Shown here: in pieces, positions 1 through 6,643 of the stretch
Position numbering within the stretch: the stretch's first letter is position 1
Layout: every line of letters starts with the position of its first letter
Assembly (NCBI GenBank): GCA_963652075.1
Contig: CAVJRQ010000036.1
Span: 1-64,000 of the forward strand
DNA length: 64,000 nt
Reading direction: 5' to 3'
DNA from: Phocaeicola_A sp963652075
GTDB taxonomy: Bacteria; Bacteroidota; Bacteroidia; Bacteroidales; Bacteroidaceae
Notes under the pieces: model-generated
The model's database searches: none
What the model was told of the DNA's origin: nothing
The model's input: only the letters and a program-made list of their open reading frames with translations
Translations under genes and position numbers: made by a program

Positions 1-180
1 GACAACGGCGTAACTATCTGTCATACAGAAACAATAATTTGCCCGATTTACAACAGGTCGGGTAAGGGGCATTATGTCTTCTTTTCTAACTTAAATGAAA
101 GAGCCGTGGTTCATGACTTATCTGATTTATTCTCAGCCAAAACCTTGGATGCAAATCAATCAGAATTTAACGTTCACTGA
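1..180 (+). pseudogene. 3' end of an unidentified gene, cut by the window edge, possibly frameshifted from the next gene
   Basis: Frame 1 is open from the first base to a TGA at 178-180 and encodes about 59 residues with ordinary composition (ending ...SDLFSAKTLDANQSEFNVH). It overlaps the next reading frame, which opens at 95 directly after an in-frame TAA at 92-94. Either two genes overlap by up to 86 bases, or one gene is split by a frameshift near 150-180. The next gene also shows a frameshift at its other end, which makes the second reading plausible. No domain is recognised. The upstream part lies outside the window. Confidence 0.4.
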
Positions 181-1228
181 TTGCTACAAAAGACCATGGT
201 ACAGATGGGTGCCAGTGCCTGTATTGGGGGTTGGATGGTTTATAAAGACATTTAATGAAGACTTCCATTTGGCGTTGTCCAACAAGACTGTTTTCTCCCC
301 CAATGACGTGTATATGTATTTGGAAAAACATGATAAGAAAAAGGTTGTCATTCACCAATTAAAAGCCACAGATTGCAATTCAATAACAGAAGATGAAATT
401 AACGATGTAGATTGTTTTAAGGCAAACAAGAATCTCAAGTTCCTGTATGTAGAGACATTAAGTGATGGTACATACAAGTTAAAAGCCAATCTTGATTTAG
501 CCAAGGTCAAAGACGAATCATGGCCTAGGCAAAGTGAATTTACTCTGACAGCAAGCGACATTGATGATATCATTGATTTTTGTGAAGATCATGCTCTGCC
601 TAAATCCGGGACTGAACTTTCTTTTAGTCAGTTTAGTGATATTAATAAAGAGGCAAGCAAGAGTTCCAAAGATTTGGATATAGAATTTTATGGTGATACA
701 CTTAGATATAAGGTTCATCATTCAGACCTTCAAAATGGTTATTATCTGAGATTTGTATTTTCAAATAATCTACAGGTAGTATACAAATATGATGATGACC
801 CATGCACATTTATGCCATATATGGTATATGACGGTAAAAGTTGTTTGTTCGCAAATTCGGAAGCCAAGAACGAGTACCTACATGCCAAACAAGCTGACAA
901 ATCCACAGGGGAAACGGTTGAGGATTCTTCCTGGTGGAATGGAACTTGGTCTACAGTTAGTGGATGGTTCACAACAGATTCAAAAAGTAATGATAAAACT
1001 GAACCTGAAACCTCCTCTGAAAAACCTTCCTGGTGGAGTGGAACCTGGTCTACAGTTAGTGGATGGTTTACAACAGATTCAAAAAGTGATGACAAAACTG
1101 AGCCTGAAACCTCCTCAGAAAAACCTTCCTGGTGGAGTAAAACCTGGTCTACAGTTGGTGGATGGTTCTCTTCAGATGACGAAGAAAAACAAGTTGACGA
1201 TGCTACTAAGAAAAATAGTAAACAATAA
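95..1228 (+). CDS. Hypothetical protein with tandem Trp-rich 33-residue repeats
   Basis: The frame encodes 377 residues from ATG 95. The ATG at 149 is an alternative start because the first 18 residues overlap the preceding frame. I do not recognise the family. Residues 1-275 are non-repetitive and mostly polar; an aromatic, Pro-rich stretch (PWYRWVPVPVLGVGWF) could be a short hydrophobic hairpin. Residues from about 278 carry three tandem 33-residue units, each opening with SWW..TWSTV.GWF and followed by an acidic Ser/Thr/Glu linker. The DNA repeats with an exact 99 bp period (units begin at 929, 1028 and 1127), so amplification looks recent. A fourth Trp-rich unit (ASWWKSTWTSI) lies downstream in another frame, suggesting frameshift truncation. 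Low GC marks this left edge as foreign relative to the rest of the window. Function unknown. Confidence 0.6.
   Translation: MKEPWFMTYLIYSQPKPWMQINQNLTFTDCYKRPWYRWVPVPVLGVGWFIKTFNEDFHLALSNKTVFSPNDVYMYLEKHDKKKVVIHQLKATDCNSITEDEINDVDCFKANKNLKFLYVETLSDGTYKLKANLDLAKVKDESWPRQSEFTLTASDIDDIIDFCEDHALPKSGTELSFSQFSDINKEASKSSKDLDIEFYGDTLRYKVHHSDLQNGYYLRFVFSNNLQVVYKYDDDPCTFMPYMVYDGKSCLFANSEAKNEYLHAKQADKSTGETVEDSSWWNGTWSTVSGWFTTDSKSNDKTEPETSSEKPSWWSGTWSTVSGWFTTDSKSDDKTEPETSSEKPSWWSKTWSTVGGWFSSDDEEKQVDDATKKNSKQ
929..1180 (+). repeat. 99 bp intragenic tandem repeat, about 2.5 copies
   Basis: Units start at 929, 1028 and 1127, exactly 99 bp apart, with few substitutions between units. The period is a multiple of three, so unit gain or loss keeps the frame. 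A diverged piece of a further unit lies at about 1243-1272 in frame 3, beyond the stop of the frame-2 gene. Confidence 0.85.
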
Positions 1229-1313
1229 TTCTACGGGCGAAGCATCTTGGTGGAAATCTACATGGACTTCGATCCATTAACTTTGCCACGGATACTGAGA
1301 ATCACCAACGGAC

Positions 1314-1359
1314 TGAACGGATATCACCGGAATTGGTGAACGGGTATCGACCGGAATAC
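1314..1359. repeat. Two-unit tandem array, 23 bp period
   Basis: The motif TGAACGG(A/G)TATC occurs at 1314 and 1337, each followed by ACCGGAAT. The gap between the Trp-repeat gene and the small secreted protein holds this and no other recognisable element. The inverted pair TCACC/GGTGA spans the unit junction. It is one of several short arrays of similar period in the window. Confidence 0.5.
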
Positions 1360-1373
1360 GCAACATTGACTAT

Positions 1374-1700
1374 ATGATTAAAAATAAGTTTTTTATTCTT
1401 ATTGTTTTAGTTATGCTATGTTCTCCCCAGGCCAGATGTCATGATGGTCGGGAGAAGCATTATGCTGATATAATTGCCGTACTTGGATTTGAAGATTCTC
1501 CACAATTAAGTGACTGGGCTCAATTTATAAGCTCCGACATGATAGACAAGTGTGAACCTTTCTATTGTAGCTTCAAGCAAAAACATCCAGGATTCAAGTG
1601 TAAACACAGATTGCTCTTTCATTGGGGATACAATTGCGAGATTTTGACAAAGTTACAATCCGTGACTTCTTTGCAAATTTATTTTAAAGATGATGAATAA
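1374..1700 (+). CDS. Small secreted protein, truncated paralogue of the next gene
   Basis: This gene encodes 108 residues with an N-terminal signal peptide (hydrophobic FFILIVLVMLCSPQARC, cleavage near residue 22). Residues 23-88 align by eye with the N-terminal third of the following protein: a Lys/His-rich start, a D(V/I)..V(F/L)G segment, a W..F(I/L)SS(D/K)MID motif, and KHR(I/L)LFHWG(F/Y)N. The alignment stops just after the HWG motif; the last 20 residues are unrelated, and the stop overlaps the start of the next gene by 11 bases. This looks like a tandem duplicate that lost its 3' part, although a stand-alone short form is possible. Low GC like its neighbours. Function unknown; see the longer paralogue for the enzyme-fold hint. 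Confidence 0.6.
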   Translation: MIKNKFFILIVLVMLCSPQARCHDGREKHYADIIAVLGFEDSPQLSDWAQFISSDMIDKCEPFYCSFKQKHPGFKCKHRLLFHWGYNCEILTKLQSVTSLQIYFKDDE

Positions 1701-2515
1701 AAAGTGTTTAGCCTTTTTCTTGCTCTTATTTTGTATGTGTCAGTCAGCTTCTCCCCATAGTAGCTGGGAGGCTCACGCAAGGGATGTCATGGACGTTTTT
1801 GGGATGGAATGGAATGGTAGAAAATCTCCAAAAAATGCGGAAATTAAACGATGGCTTTACTTTCTTAGTTCGAAGATGATTGATGACACGTCTTTCCACA
1901 AGGAGTTAATGATTAAGCATAATAGATTTCAAAATATTGGAACGCCAAGAAAACATAGAATTTTATTTCATTGGGGGTTTAATGCAGAACCGTGGAATAC
2001 GAGTATACAAGAAGAAGTTGAAAGTTATTGCGAACAATATGACTTGAATGTAGAATCTAATATCCGTATATTCAAATCGGAACTCAAAACGGAGCAGGGC
2101 AGAAGGAACAAAAAAATTAATTCTGAGACAGAAAAGTTGTTTGGTTTTGCACATGGAGGAAAAGATGCAGACTATGCCCGTTTCTTCGCAGCTATTGCAT
2201 ACAATGTACATATTCTAGGAGATTACACTTCAGACAATACGGAATTAACTGGGTTACAACCAATTGAAGCGTTAATCAAGCAAATTATTATAGAAATAAG
2301 AAATTTGGATAAAATCGAAAGCAAAAGTCTAATAAAAGAGATTANNNNNNNNNNAGATTACACTAATCAATAAGAAGTATTCCAATTCACAAAAGAAGGC
2401 AGATTTTCTGCTTGCATATTTGAAAAACGACATGCCTAAATTCTTGAAAAAAGCACAAGGAGGAACTTTATATCGCAGGTTAACTAAAATTGGAGTGCTT
2501 TTTGAAAAAGAATAA
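1690..2515 (+). CDS. Secreted protein, possible zinc phospholipase C/S1-P1 nuclease-like fold, interrupted by an assembly gap
   Basis: Translation from ATG 1690 (or 1693) gives a signal peptide (CLAFFLLLFCMCQSASPH) and about 200 further residues before the N run at 2345-2354. After the gap another frame continues convincingly to a TAA at 2513-2515 (ITLINKKYSNSQKKADF ... GVLFEKE), so the ten N are a placeholder that hides the true length and breaks the frame. The segment AHGGKDADYARF...YNVHILGDY contains H-x3-D of the kind that binds zinc in bacterial phospholipase C and S1/P1 nucleases (family knowledge), and KHRILFHWGFN supplies further His/Trp. The similarity is short, so the fold is only a suggestion. 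It overlaps its truncated paralogue by 11 bases. Extracytoplasmic location is likely. Confidence 0.6.
2345..2354. other. Assembly gap of ten N
   Basis: Ten unresolved bases lie within the secreted-protein gene. The reading frame before and after the gap differs, so the gap length is not real. Confidence 0.99.
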
Positions 2516-2519
2516 GTTG

Positions 2520-2563
2520 GTACGTGACAACCGCCACGCGAGTACGTGACTTTCCTGTACAGT
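2520..2563. repeat. Weak two-unit array, 22 bp spacing
   Basis: The 9-mer GTACGTGAC occurs at 2520 and 2542, exactly 22 bp apart; the rest of the two units has diverged. It fills the short gap between the stop of the secreted-protein gene and the 3' end of the broken ATPase gene. It could be chance on its own, but the spacing matches other arrays in the window. Confidence 0.3.
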
Positions 2564-2576
2564 AGTGCATTAGCTA

Positions 2577-3193
2577 TTATTTCGCCTTCAAACACCCGAC
2601 CGGCACAACGTACACTCCGTCCTCGGGGCGCTGGTAGGCATATTTTCCCACTCCCGTCAGCACCATCTTGAAAGACGGCGACTTCATCTTGGTGGTGTCT
2701 ATCTTGTCGGCCAAAGCAGTTAGCGTCCTTGCACCTTCCTCTATCAACTTGTCGCCTCCCAGCTTTACTTCCACCAAGCCATACTTGCCATTGCGCAGAT
2801 GAACGACAGCGTCGCACTCCAATCCGTTCTTGTCTCTGAAATGATAGACGGAACCTCCAAGAGCATCGGCATAGACGCGCAAGTCGCGAACACATAGTGT
2901 CTCGAAGAACAAGCCGAAAGTATTCAAGTCGTTCACCAAATCTTCGGGGCTATCTGCCACTCGTCTATCAGTCGAGGCGTTTCACCCCGAAGCAACAGTT
3001 TGATGTTGGTATTGGCCATGGCGATGTTCTGCTCCATCGTGTCCGGGTCAGACATTGACAGAATGCTTTTGGCTTGTCGGGCCGCCAGTGTAGTCTTGCC
3101 GCAATACTTGGGTCCTTCTATCAGAACTGCCCCCATTGCGTCCAACTTTTCTGCCAATATTTCATCAGCAATCCTAGCCTTATATTCTTTCAT
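2577..3193 (-). pseudogene. AAA ATPase/DUF4143 gene with large internal deletion
   Basis: Two minus-strand frames abut. The N-terminal piece (3193 to 2933) has the P-loop IEGPKYCGKTT and the Walker B-like RLIDEWQ. The C-terminal piece (2960 to 2577) has the end domain with GLECDAVVHLRNG..GLVEVKLGG, a PD-(D/E)XK-like signature. Compared with the intact relative at 8730-10007, about 240 central residues are missing and the two remnants are in different frames, overlapping around 2933-2960. The join lies at a CCCCGAAGAT stretch that serves both sides (IAP/SPEDL), as expected for deletion at short homology. A TAnnTTTG-type box sits upstream on the minus strand (3221-3228). The family is usually a stand-alone ATPase of unknown cellular role. 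Inactive as read. Confidence 0.85.
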
Positions 3194-3286
3194 ATTTTCT
3201 TCTGTTTATGACTACGGGTACAAAAGTACAACAATTTACATAATATCAGCGCAATAAACCCATTAAATACTGTTGTAACAACGCAT

Positions 3287-3332
3287 CCGTTGTGGCAGTT
3301 GGCGGATTTCCGTTGTGGCAGTTGGCGATTTT
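3287..3332. repeat. Two-unit tandem array, 23 bp period
   Basis: The motif CCGTTGTGGCAGTTGGCG occurs at 3287 and 3310 with near-identical tails (GATTT/ATTTT). The second copy runs directly into the stop codon of the RloB-like gene (3331-3333), so the array lies immediately 3' of that operon. Confidence 0.7.
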
Positions 3333-3936
3333 ATATGCTTCCTAACTTTTCTATCAACCTCCCCAGTTCAGAGTAAGTATAATCTCTACCACTCTTCAGC
3401 TTCTCATCCATAGACCGATTAGCATTGACCACTGCCTTTTCGAGACTTCCGCCATTGCGCTCAAAGTAACCATGCAATCCCTTGGTTTTGATAAAGAACT
3501 CTACCGTCTTTCGATACTCCACGCATTGGTTGAGGTCTTTGAACAATGGTTCCTGTGTCTCGTATGGACGTGAGGTGTAGCGGAAATAATAGAGGAAGAA
3601 CAGTTCAGTACAACGGTAAGTTTCAAAGAACTCAACCTCGCAGTAGATACCTTTCTTTGGCTTGTCAACGGGTTTGGCATACTTTGCCTTTAGCTTACGG
3701 TATTGTGAATGCTCAGGCTCCCTGTCCTTCGTGTCCATGTCGATGATGCAGAAGATATAACTGTAACCCATTTCCACACCCTCCGCAATCTTTGCATCCA
3801 GTTCCTTGATATTGGTATGCTTCGGATAATCCGGCTTGATGGTCAGACGTTTGAACACGTCGCATAGAGATTTGAAATAGAAGAATTCCGTTGACCCTTC
3901 ACCCAAAATGAGTGCTGTTTGTCGTAGCTTTCCCAT
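3331..3936 (-). CDS. RloB-like TOPRIM protein, partner of the adjacent ATPase
   Basis: The protein has 201 residues. The N-terminus LILGEGSTEFFYF gives the conserved TOPRIM glutamate (E13), and CIIDMDTK gives the D-x-D pair (D66, D68), in the order and spacing expected of RloB/AbiLii-type domains. This suggests a metal-dependent nuclease or nucleotidyl-transfer fold acting with the ATPase encoded just upstream; the two genes are one base apart (TGA at 3940-3938, ATG at 3936) with GGAGG inside the end of the first gene, so translation is probably coupled. RloA/RloB and AbiLi/AbiLii pairs are known from restriction islands and lactococcal abortive infection. The anti-phage role here is inference. 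The length is typical for the family and no truncation is seen. Confidence 0.75.
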   Translation of the reverse strand: MGKLRQTALILGEGSTEFFYFKSLCDVFKRLTIKPDYPKHTNIKELDAKIAEGVEMGYSYIFCIIDMDTKDREPEHSQYRKLKAKYAKPVDKPKKGIYCEVEFFETYRCTELFFLYYFRYTSRPYETQEPLFKDLNQCVEYRKTVEFFIKTKGLHGYFERNGGSLEKAVVNANRSMDEKLKSGRDYTYSELGRLIEKLGSI

Positions 3937-3937
3937 A

Positions 3938-5218
3938 TCAGTCCTCCAGATTTACAAAGATACTACCCAGTTCCGGCTTGGCACCCAATCGACCAATACG
4001 ATATGAATTGTATAGCGACAGGTTCTTGTGCAAACCAAATGAATCGCCACGGGCATATTCTGATGACGCTGTCTCTTTGTTCTTTTCAACAAACCACACC
4101 ACACCTCTGTTCTCGTTAATCATGTCCTGTGACAAGAGGGTAGTCTCCTGACTCGTGATAACCAACTGCGACTTGTCGGAGTTGAAGATGAAGACATTGA
4201 GATAGTAGTACAGCAGGTCGTTATGCAAATCCTCTCCCAGTTCATCAAGATAGCACACATGAGGACTTGTTATCATGTCGTATAATGCATCCAATATGCG
4301 GATGTACTTCTGAGTTCCCTTTGATTGCCATCTGAGCGGAATGTCAAAGTCACCATTGTCCGAATGATTCAAGAATGTGACGGAATCTGAGGTCGGCTTC
4401 AACAGGACATCTTTCATCTCCTCTGGAATACTTTCCTTCCGGATACGCTCGCGGAAATCATTGGGCACAATGCGGTCTTCCACAACAGGACGATATTCCA
4501 AGATGTTTAGGTCGGCCTTTTGAAGCATGGTGTTATAGAATTTGCGTTTTTTAGGGTTGCTATAAGCATCTTTCAAGATTTCGACTATACCTTTGTCTCC
4601 ACCACCATCAATTTCATGATAGTTATCCATTATCCAATTATGAAGCGCGTTAAACGGAGCAATGTCTTCTTTCAGTGCAGCCTTACGGCAAACCGACAGT
4701 ACACTATGGTTATTCAGAGTGTTTTCGCGGATGCTCTCCTGCGTCTTGACCTGGAGCTTGAGGCTCGCGCCGAACCTGATGTCTGCCTGAACATTCTCGC
4801 CCACAAAACTGCGCTCATAGAACAGGGATTTTGATTTGTTGGGGTAATAGTACAAGGCTTCGCTCAAAATATGCTTGTCGTTGAACTTGGCATCATAGTC
4901 GTATCTTGTACCATTGGCATAGAATGATACGTGCATTTCCGTCGGTTCATTCTTGGTGAGTACAAATGGAATACAACCACCGATTCCGACTGCCGCATCA
5001 GACTTTGGCATGACCAGCAGGCGAAACACTTCATTCATGGCAATCAACATGTTGGATTTTCCAGAAGCATTGGATCCATATAGGATTCCTAACTTATACA
5101 AGAACACCCCTTCGGCAACCTCTGTAACAAGTTCCGAAGAAGGCCCCTTAGCCAAGAAACTCAACTCCTGTTTGTCTCGAATGGAGAGATAATTCCTTAC
5201 CCAAAAATCCCTTATCAT
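3938..5218 (-). CDS. AAA ATPase, RloA/AbiLi-like (AAA_15/21, COG1106 type)
   Basis: The protein has 426 residues. It starts with the usual MIRDFWVRNYLSIRD strand, then Walker A GSNASGKS (about 48-55), an ABC-type signature-like SKGTQKYIRIL (299-309), and Walker B VCYLDELGE (321-329). The C-terminal GRLGAKPELG matches the G+YGA-P end common in this group. The position normally holding the switch histidine (TTH) reads ITSQET, with Gln at 357. It precedes the RloB-like gene by one base, and both lie in an accessory region near degraded ATPases, fitting a two-gene defence module. Related families include PARIS AriA and OLD-like ATPases, but the RloB-type partner argues for the RloAB/AbiL group. 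Upstream of 5218 there is an AT-rich leader of about 110 bases. Confidence 0.75.
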   Translation of the reverse strand: MIRDFWVRNYLSIRDKQELSFLAKGPSSELVTEVAEGVFLYKLGILYGSNASGKSNMLIAMNEVFRLLVMPKSDAAVGIGGCIPFVLTKNEPTEMHVSFYANGTRYDYDAKFNDKHILSEALYYYPNKSKSLFYERSFVGENVQADIRFGASLKLQVKTQESIRENTLNNHSVLSVCRKAALKEDIAPFNALHNWIMDNYHEIDGGGDKGIVEILKDAYSNPKKRKFYNTMLQKADLNILEYRPVVEDRIVPNDFRERIRKESIPEEMKDVLLKPTSDSVTFLNHSDNGDFDIPLRWQSKGTQKYIRILDALYDMITSPHVCYLDELGEDLHNDLLYYYLNVFIFNSDKSQLVITSQETTLLSQDMINENRGVVWFVEKNKETASSEYARGDSFGLHKNLSLYNSYRIGRLGAKPELGSIFVNLED

Positions 5219-5329
5219 AGTGTATGTTTTATGTCATTATTGTAATATTATTGCAAAATTACAAATTATTTTTCACGCATAAGAAATATAGCGCACAAAT
5301 ATGTAGGAATATTACACCTTATCCATATT

Positions 5330-5430
5330 TTAACTCTTGTAATCATATCGTCCGTCCTTTACAAGGTATTTGATAGCCTGCCTGGCTTTCGGGCATTGCT
5401 GCACTTCATCTAAAATACACCGAAATCTTT
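5330..5430 (-). pseudogene. Relic of an AAA_14/DUF4143-type ATPase
   Basis: A short minus-strand frame ends with ILDEVQQCPKARQAIKYLVKDGR followed by YDYKS and a stop. The LDE-Q.CPKAR.AIK.LV.DGRYDY pattern is the Walker B region that follows the P-loop in AAA_14-family ATPases. Neither the P-loop nor the rest of the protein is found nearby, so this is a fragment of about 30 codons. It differs from the DUF4143 sequences elsewhere in the window, so it derives from another subfamily. Confidence 0.65.
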
Positions 5431-5634
5431 TCTCCCGATTTATATACCCACACCGAAATCTTCGGCTCGCGACGCGCACTAAAGACATGCCCAGACAGTA
5501 CGTTACAACGAGCGGTTGTGGCTGGCGCAAACTACAACCGTTACAAGGAGGTTATGACCAAGAGGGACACATGCGCTTCAACCCTGAAAGACATCAGTCT
5601 GACACGTTCAACCTGTAGGACTTGATGATTGAAC

Positions 5635-5737
5635 GACAACTGTCATAACAGTGGATGACAGTTGTCATAAACATTGCTGACAGTTGTCGTAAACTTGAAT
5701 GACAGTTGTCAACAACATTGATGACAATTGTCATAAC
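5635..5737. repeat. Five-unit 22 bp tandem array with GACARTTGTC core
   Basis: Units start at 5635, 5657, 5679, 5701 and 5723, exactly 22 bp apart. Each begins with GACAACTGTC, GACAGTTGTC or GACAATTGTC, a perfect or near-perfect 10 bp palindrome, followed by a 12 bp less conserved linker often starting with ATAAC or GTAAAC. The array lies in the 650 bp gap upstream of the HU-like gene; apart from the ATPase relic and a -7 box I see nothing else in that gap. The same core and period recur at 44167-44272. Confidence 0.9.
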
Positions 5738-5790
5738 ATAAATAATACTAAACTTTTACACTATTAGATACGGATTCTTACATCGTTATG

Positions 5791-5798
5791 TATATTTG
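5791..5798 (+). promoter_or_regulatory. Probable -7 promoter box of the HU-like gene
   Basis: TATATTTG matches the Bacteroidetes -7 consensus TAnnTTTG and would put the start of transcription about 65 bases before ATG 5870. No clear TTTG lies 19-21 bp upstream, so the match is partial. Confidence 0.4.
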
Positions 5799-5869
5799 CA
5801 CGGGTCGTCTCAACGGCCATGCGTCAAACGACAAAAACTGAGTAGTAACCGACAAACACAAGAAAGAAC

Positions 5870-6484
5870 ATGAAACTGAAGTACGATGTTTACACAATCA
5901 ACAACGCCACGGGAAGCGGCGAGAAAAGACGCTTCGTCAGAGTGGTGCAGCACGAACCGATGACCGCCAAGCAACTGCAGGAGAGGATACAGCAACAGTG
6001 TTCCCTCACCAAGGGCGATGTGGCCGCCGTGCTTGCCGAGCTGCACGACATTTGCGTGAGCGAACTTCAATCGGGCCGTCGAGTCTACATTCCCGAAATA
6101 GGCTATTTCTCAATGTCCGCCAGGCTGGAGATGCCGGAGGAGAATCCCGACAAGAAGATTTCAGGTAAAGAGGTTCGCCTCACCGGCATCAATTTCCGTC
6201 CCGAAGCGAGCCTGTTGCAGGAAGTGCAGCGGGGATTGAATTTCGTACGTTCCAGATACTCCAGTCAATCCACCCAATACACGGAGAAAGCGTTACTGAC
6301 GAAAGTCAAGGAGTATCTGCAAGAAAACCGCTACATCACGACTCGCATGATGCGCTTCCAGTTCGGCCTGACCCAGTACACCGCACAGAAATGGCTGAAG
6401 CACTTCTGCAGCCAAGGCGTCATGGTGAAGGACGGCACGGCACGCTCGCCCATATACTTTCTGAAGGAGCAGTCAAAAGAGTAG
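5870..6484 (+). CDS. HU/IHF-like DNA-binding protein of the Bacteroidetes type with C-terminal helix-turn-helix-like domain
   Basis: The protein has 204 residues. Residues 1-125 resemble the Bacteroidetes HU-related family: a KLKYDVYTINN.. start, a helical segment MTAKQLQERIQQQCSLTKGDVAAVLAEL, then GRRVYIPEIGYFSMS, the strand pair preceding the DNA-binding arm, and GINFRPEASLLQEV. Residues 140-204 (KALLTKVKEYLQENRYITTRMMRFQFGLTQYTAQ in part) look like a winged-helix or HTH extension ending near the C-terminus. Such proteins bind DNA with little sequence specificity and occur in many copies per genome, often beside accessory islands. The gene stands alone between the 22 bp array and convergent AAA/PD-(D/E)XK gene. 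Whether it binds the array is untested. Confidence 0.75.
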   Translation: MKLKYDVYTINNATGSGEKRRFVRVVQHEPMTAKQLQERIQQQCSLTKGDVAAVLAELHDICVSELQSGRRVYIPEIGYFSMSARLEMPEENPDKKISGKEVRLTGINFRPEASLLQEVQRGLNFVRSRYSSQSTQYTEKALLTKVKEYLQENRYITTRMMRFQFGLTQYTAQKWLKHFCSQGVMVKDGTARSPIYFLKEQSKE

Positions 6485-6597
6485 AGCCTCAAATCCTCAA
6501 CCGCATGCCAAGGCTTTTTTCAGTTAGACCAAGTGGATAGTAAAGCAGATATGTTCCAGTAAGTTATATATTAGCAAACTCACTGAAAAACGATAGT

Positions 6598-6643
6598 CAT
6601 TGTGCACTTTGAGGCAATTCCGTTATGCACTTTTGAGGATTTT
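6598..6643. repeat. Two-unit 23 bp array with GTGCACTTTGAGG core
   Basis: Units begin at 6598 and 6621. The core is TGTGCACTTTGAGG in the first and TATGCACTTTTGAGG in the second; the second runs into the stop codon (6643-6645) of the convergent minus-strand gene. The same family recurs in the same orientation at 10099-10167. Confidence 0.8.

Noticed and set aside
5635..5737. CRISPR array
   Set aside because: The conserved part is only 10 bp with 12 bp linkers and no cas genes; period and linker length are far below those of CRISPR arrays. The same holds for 44167-44272, 10099-10167 and 15061-15126.
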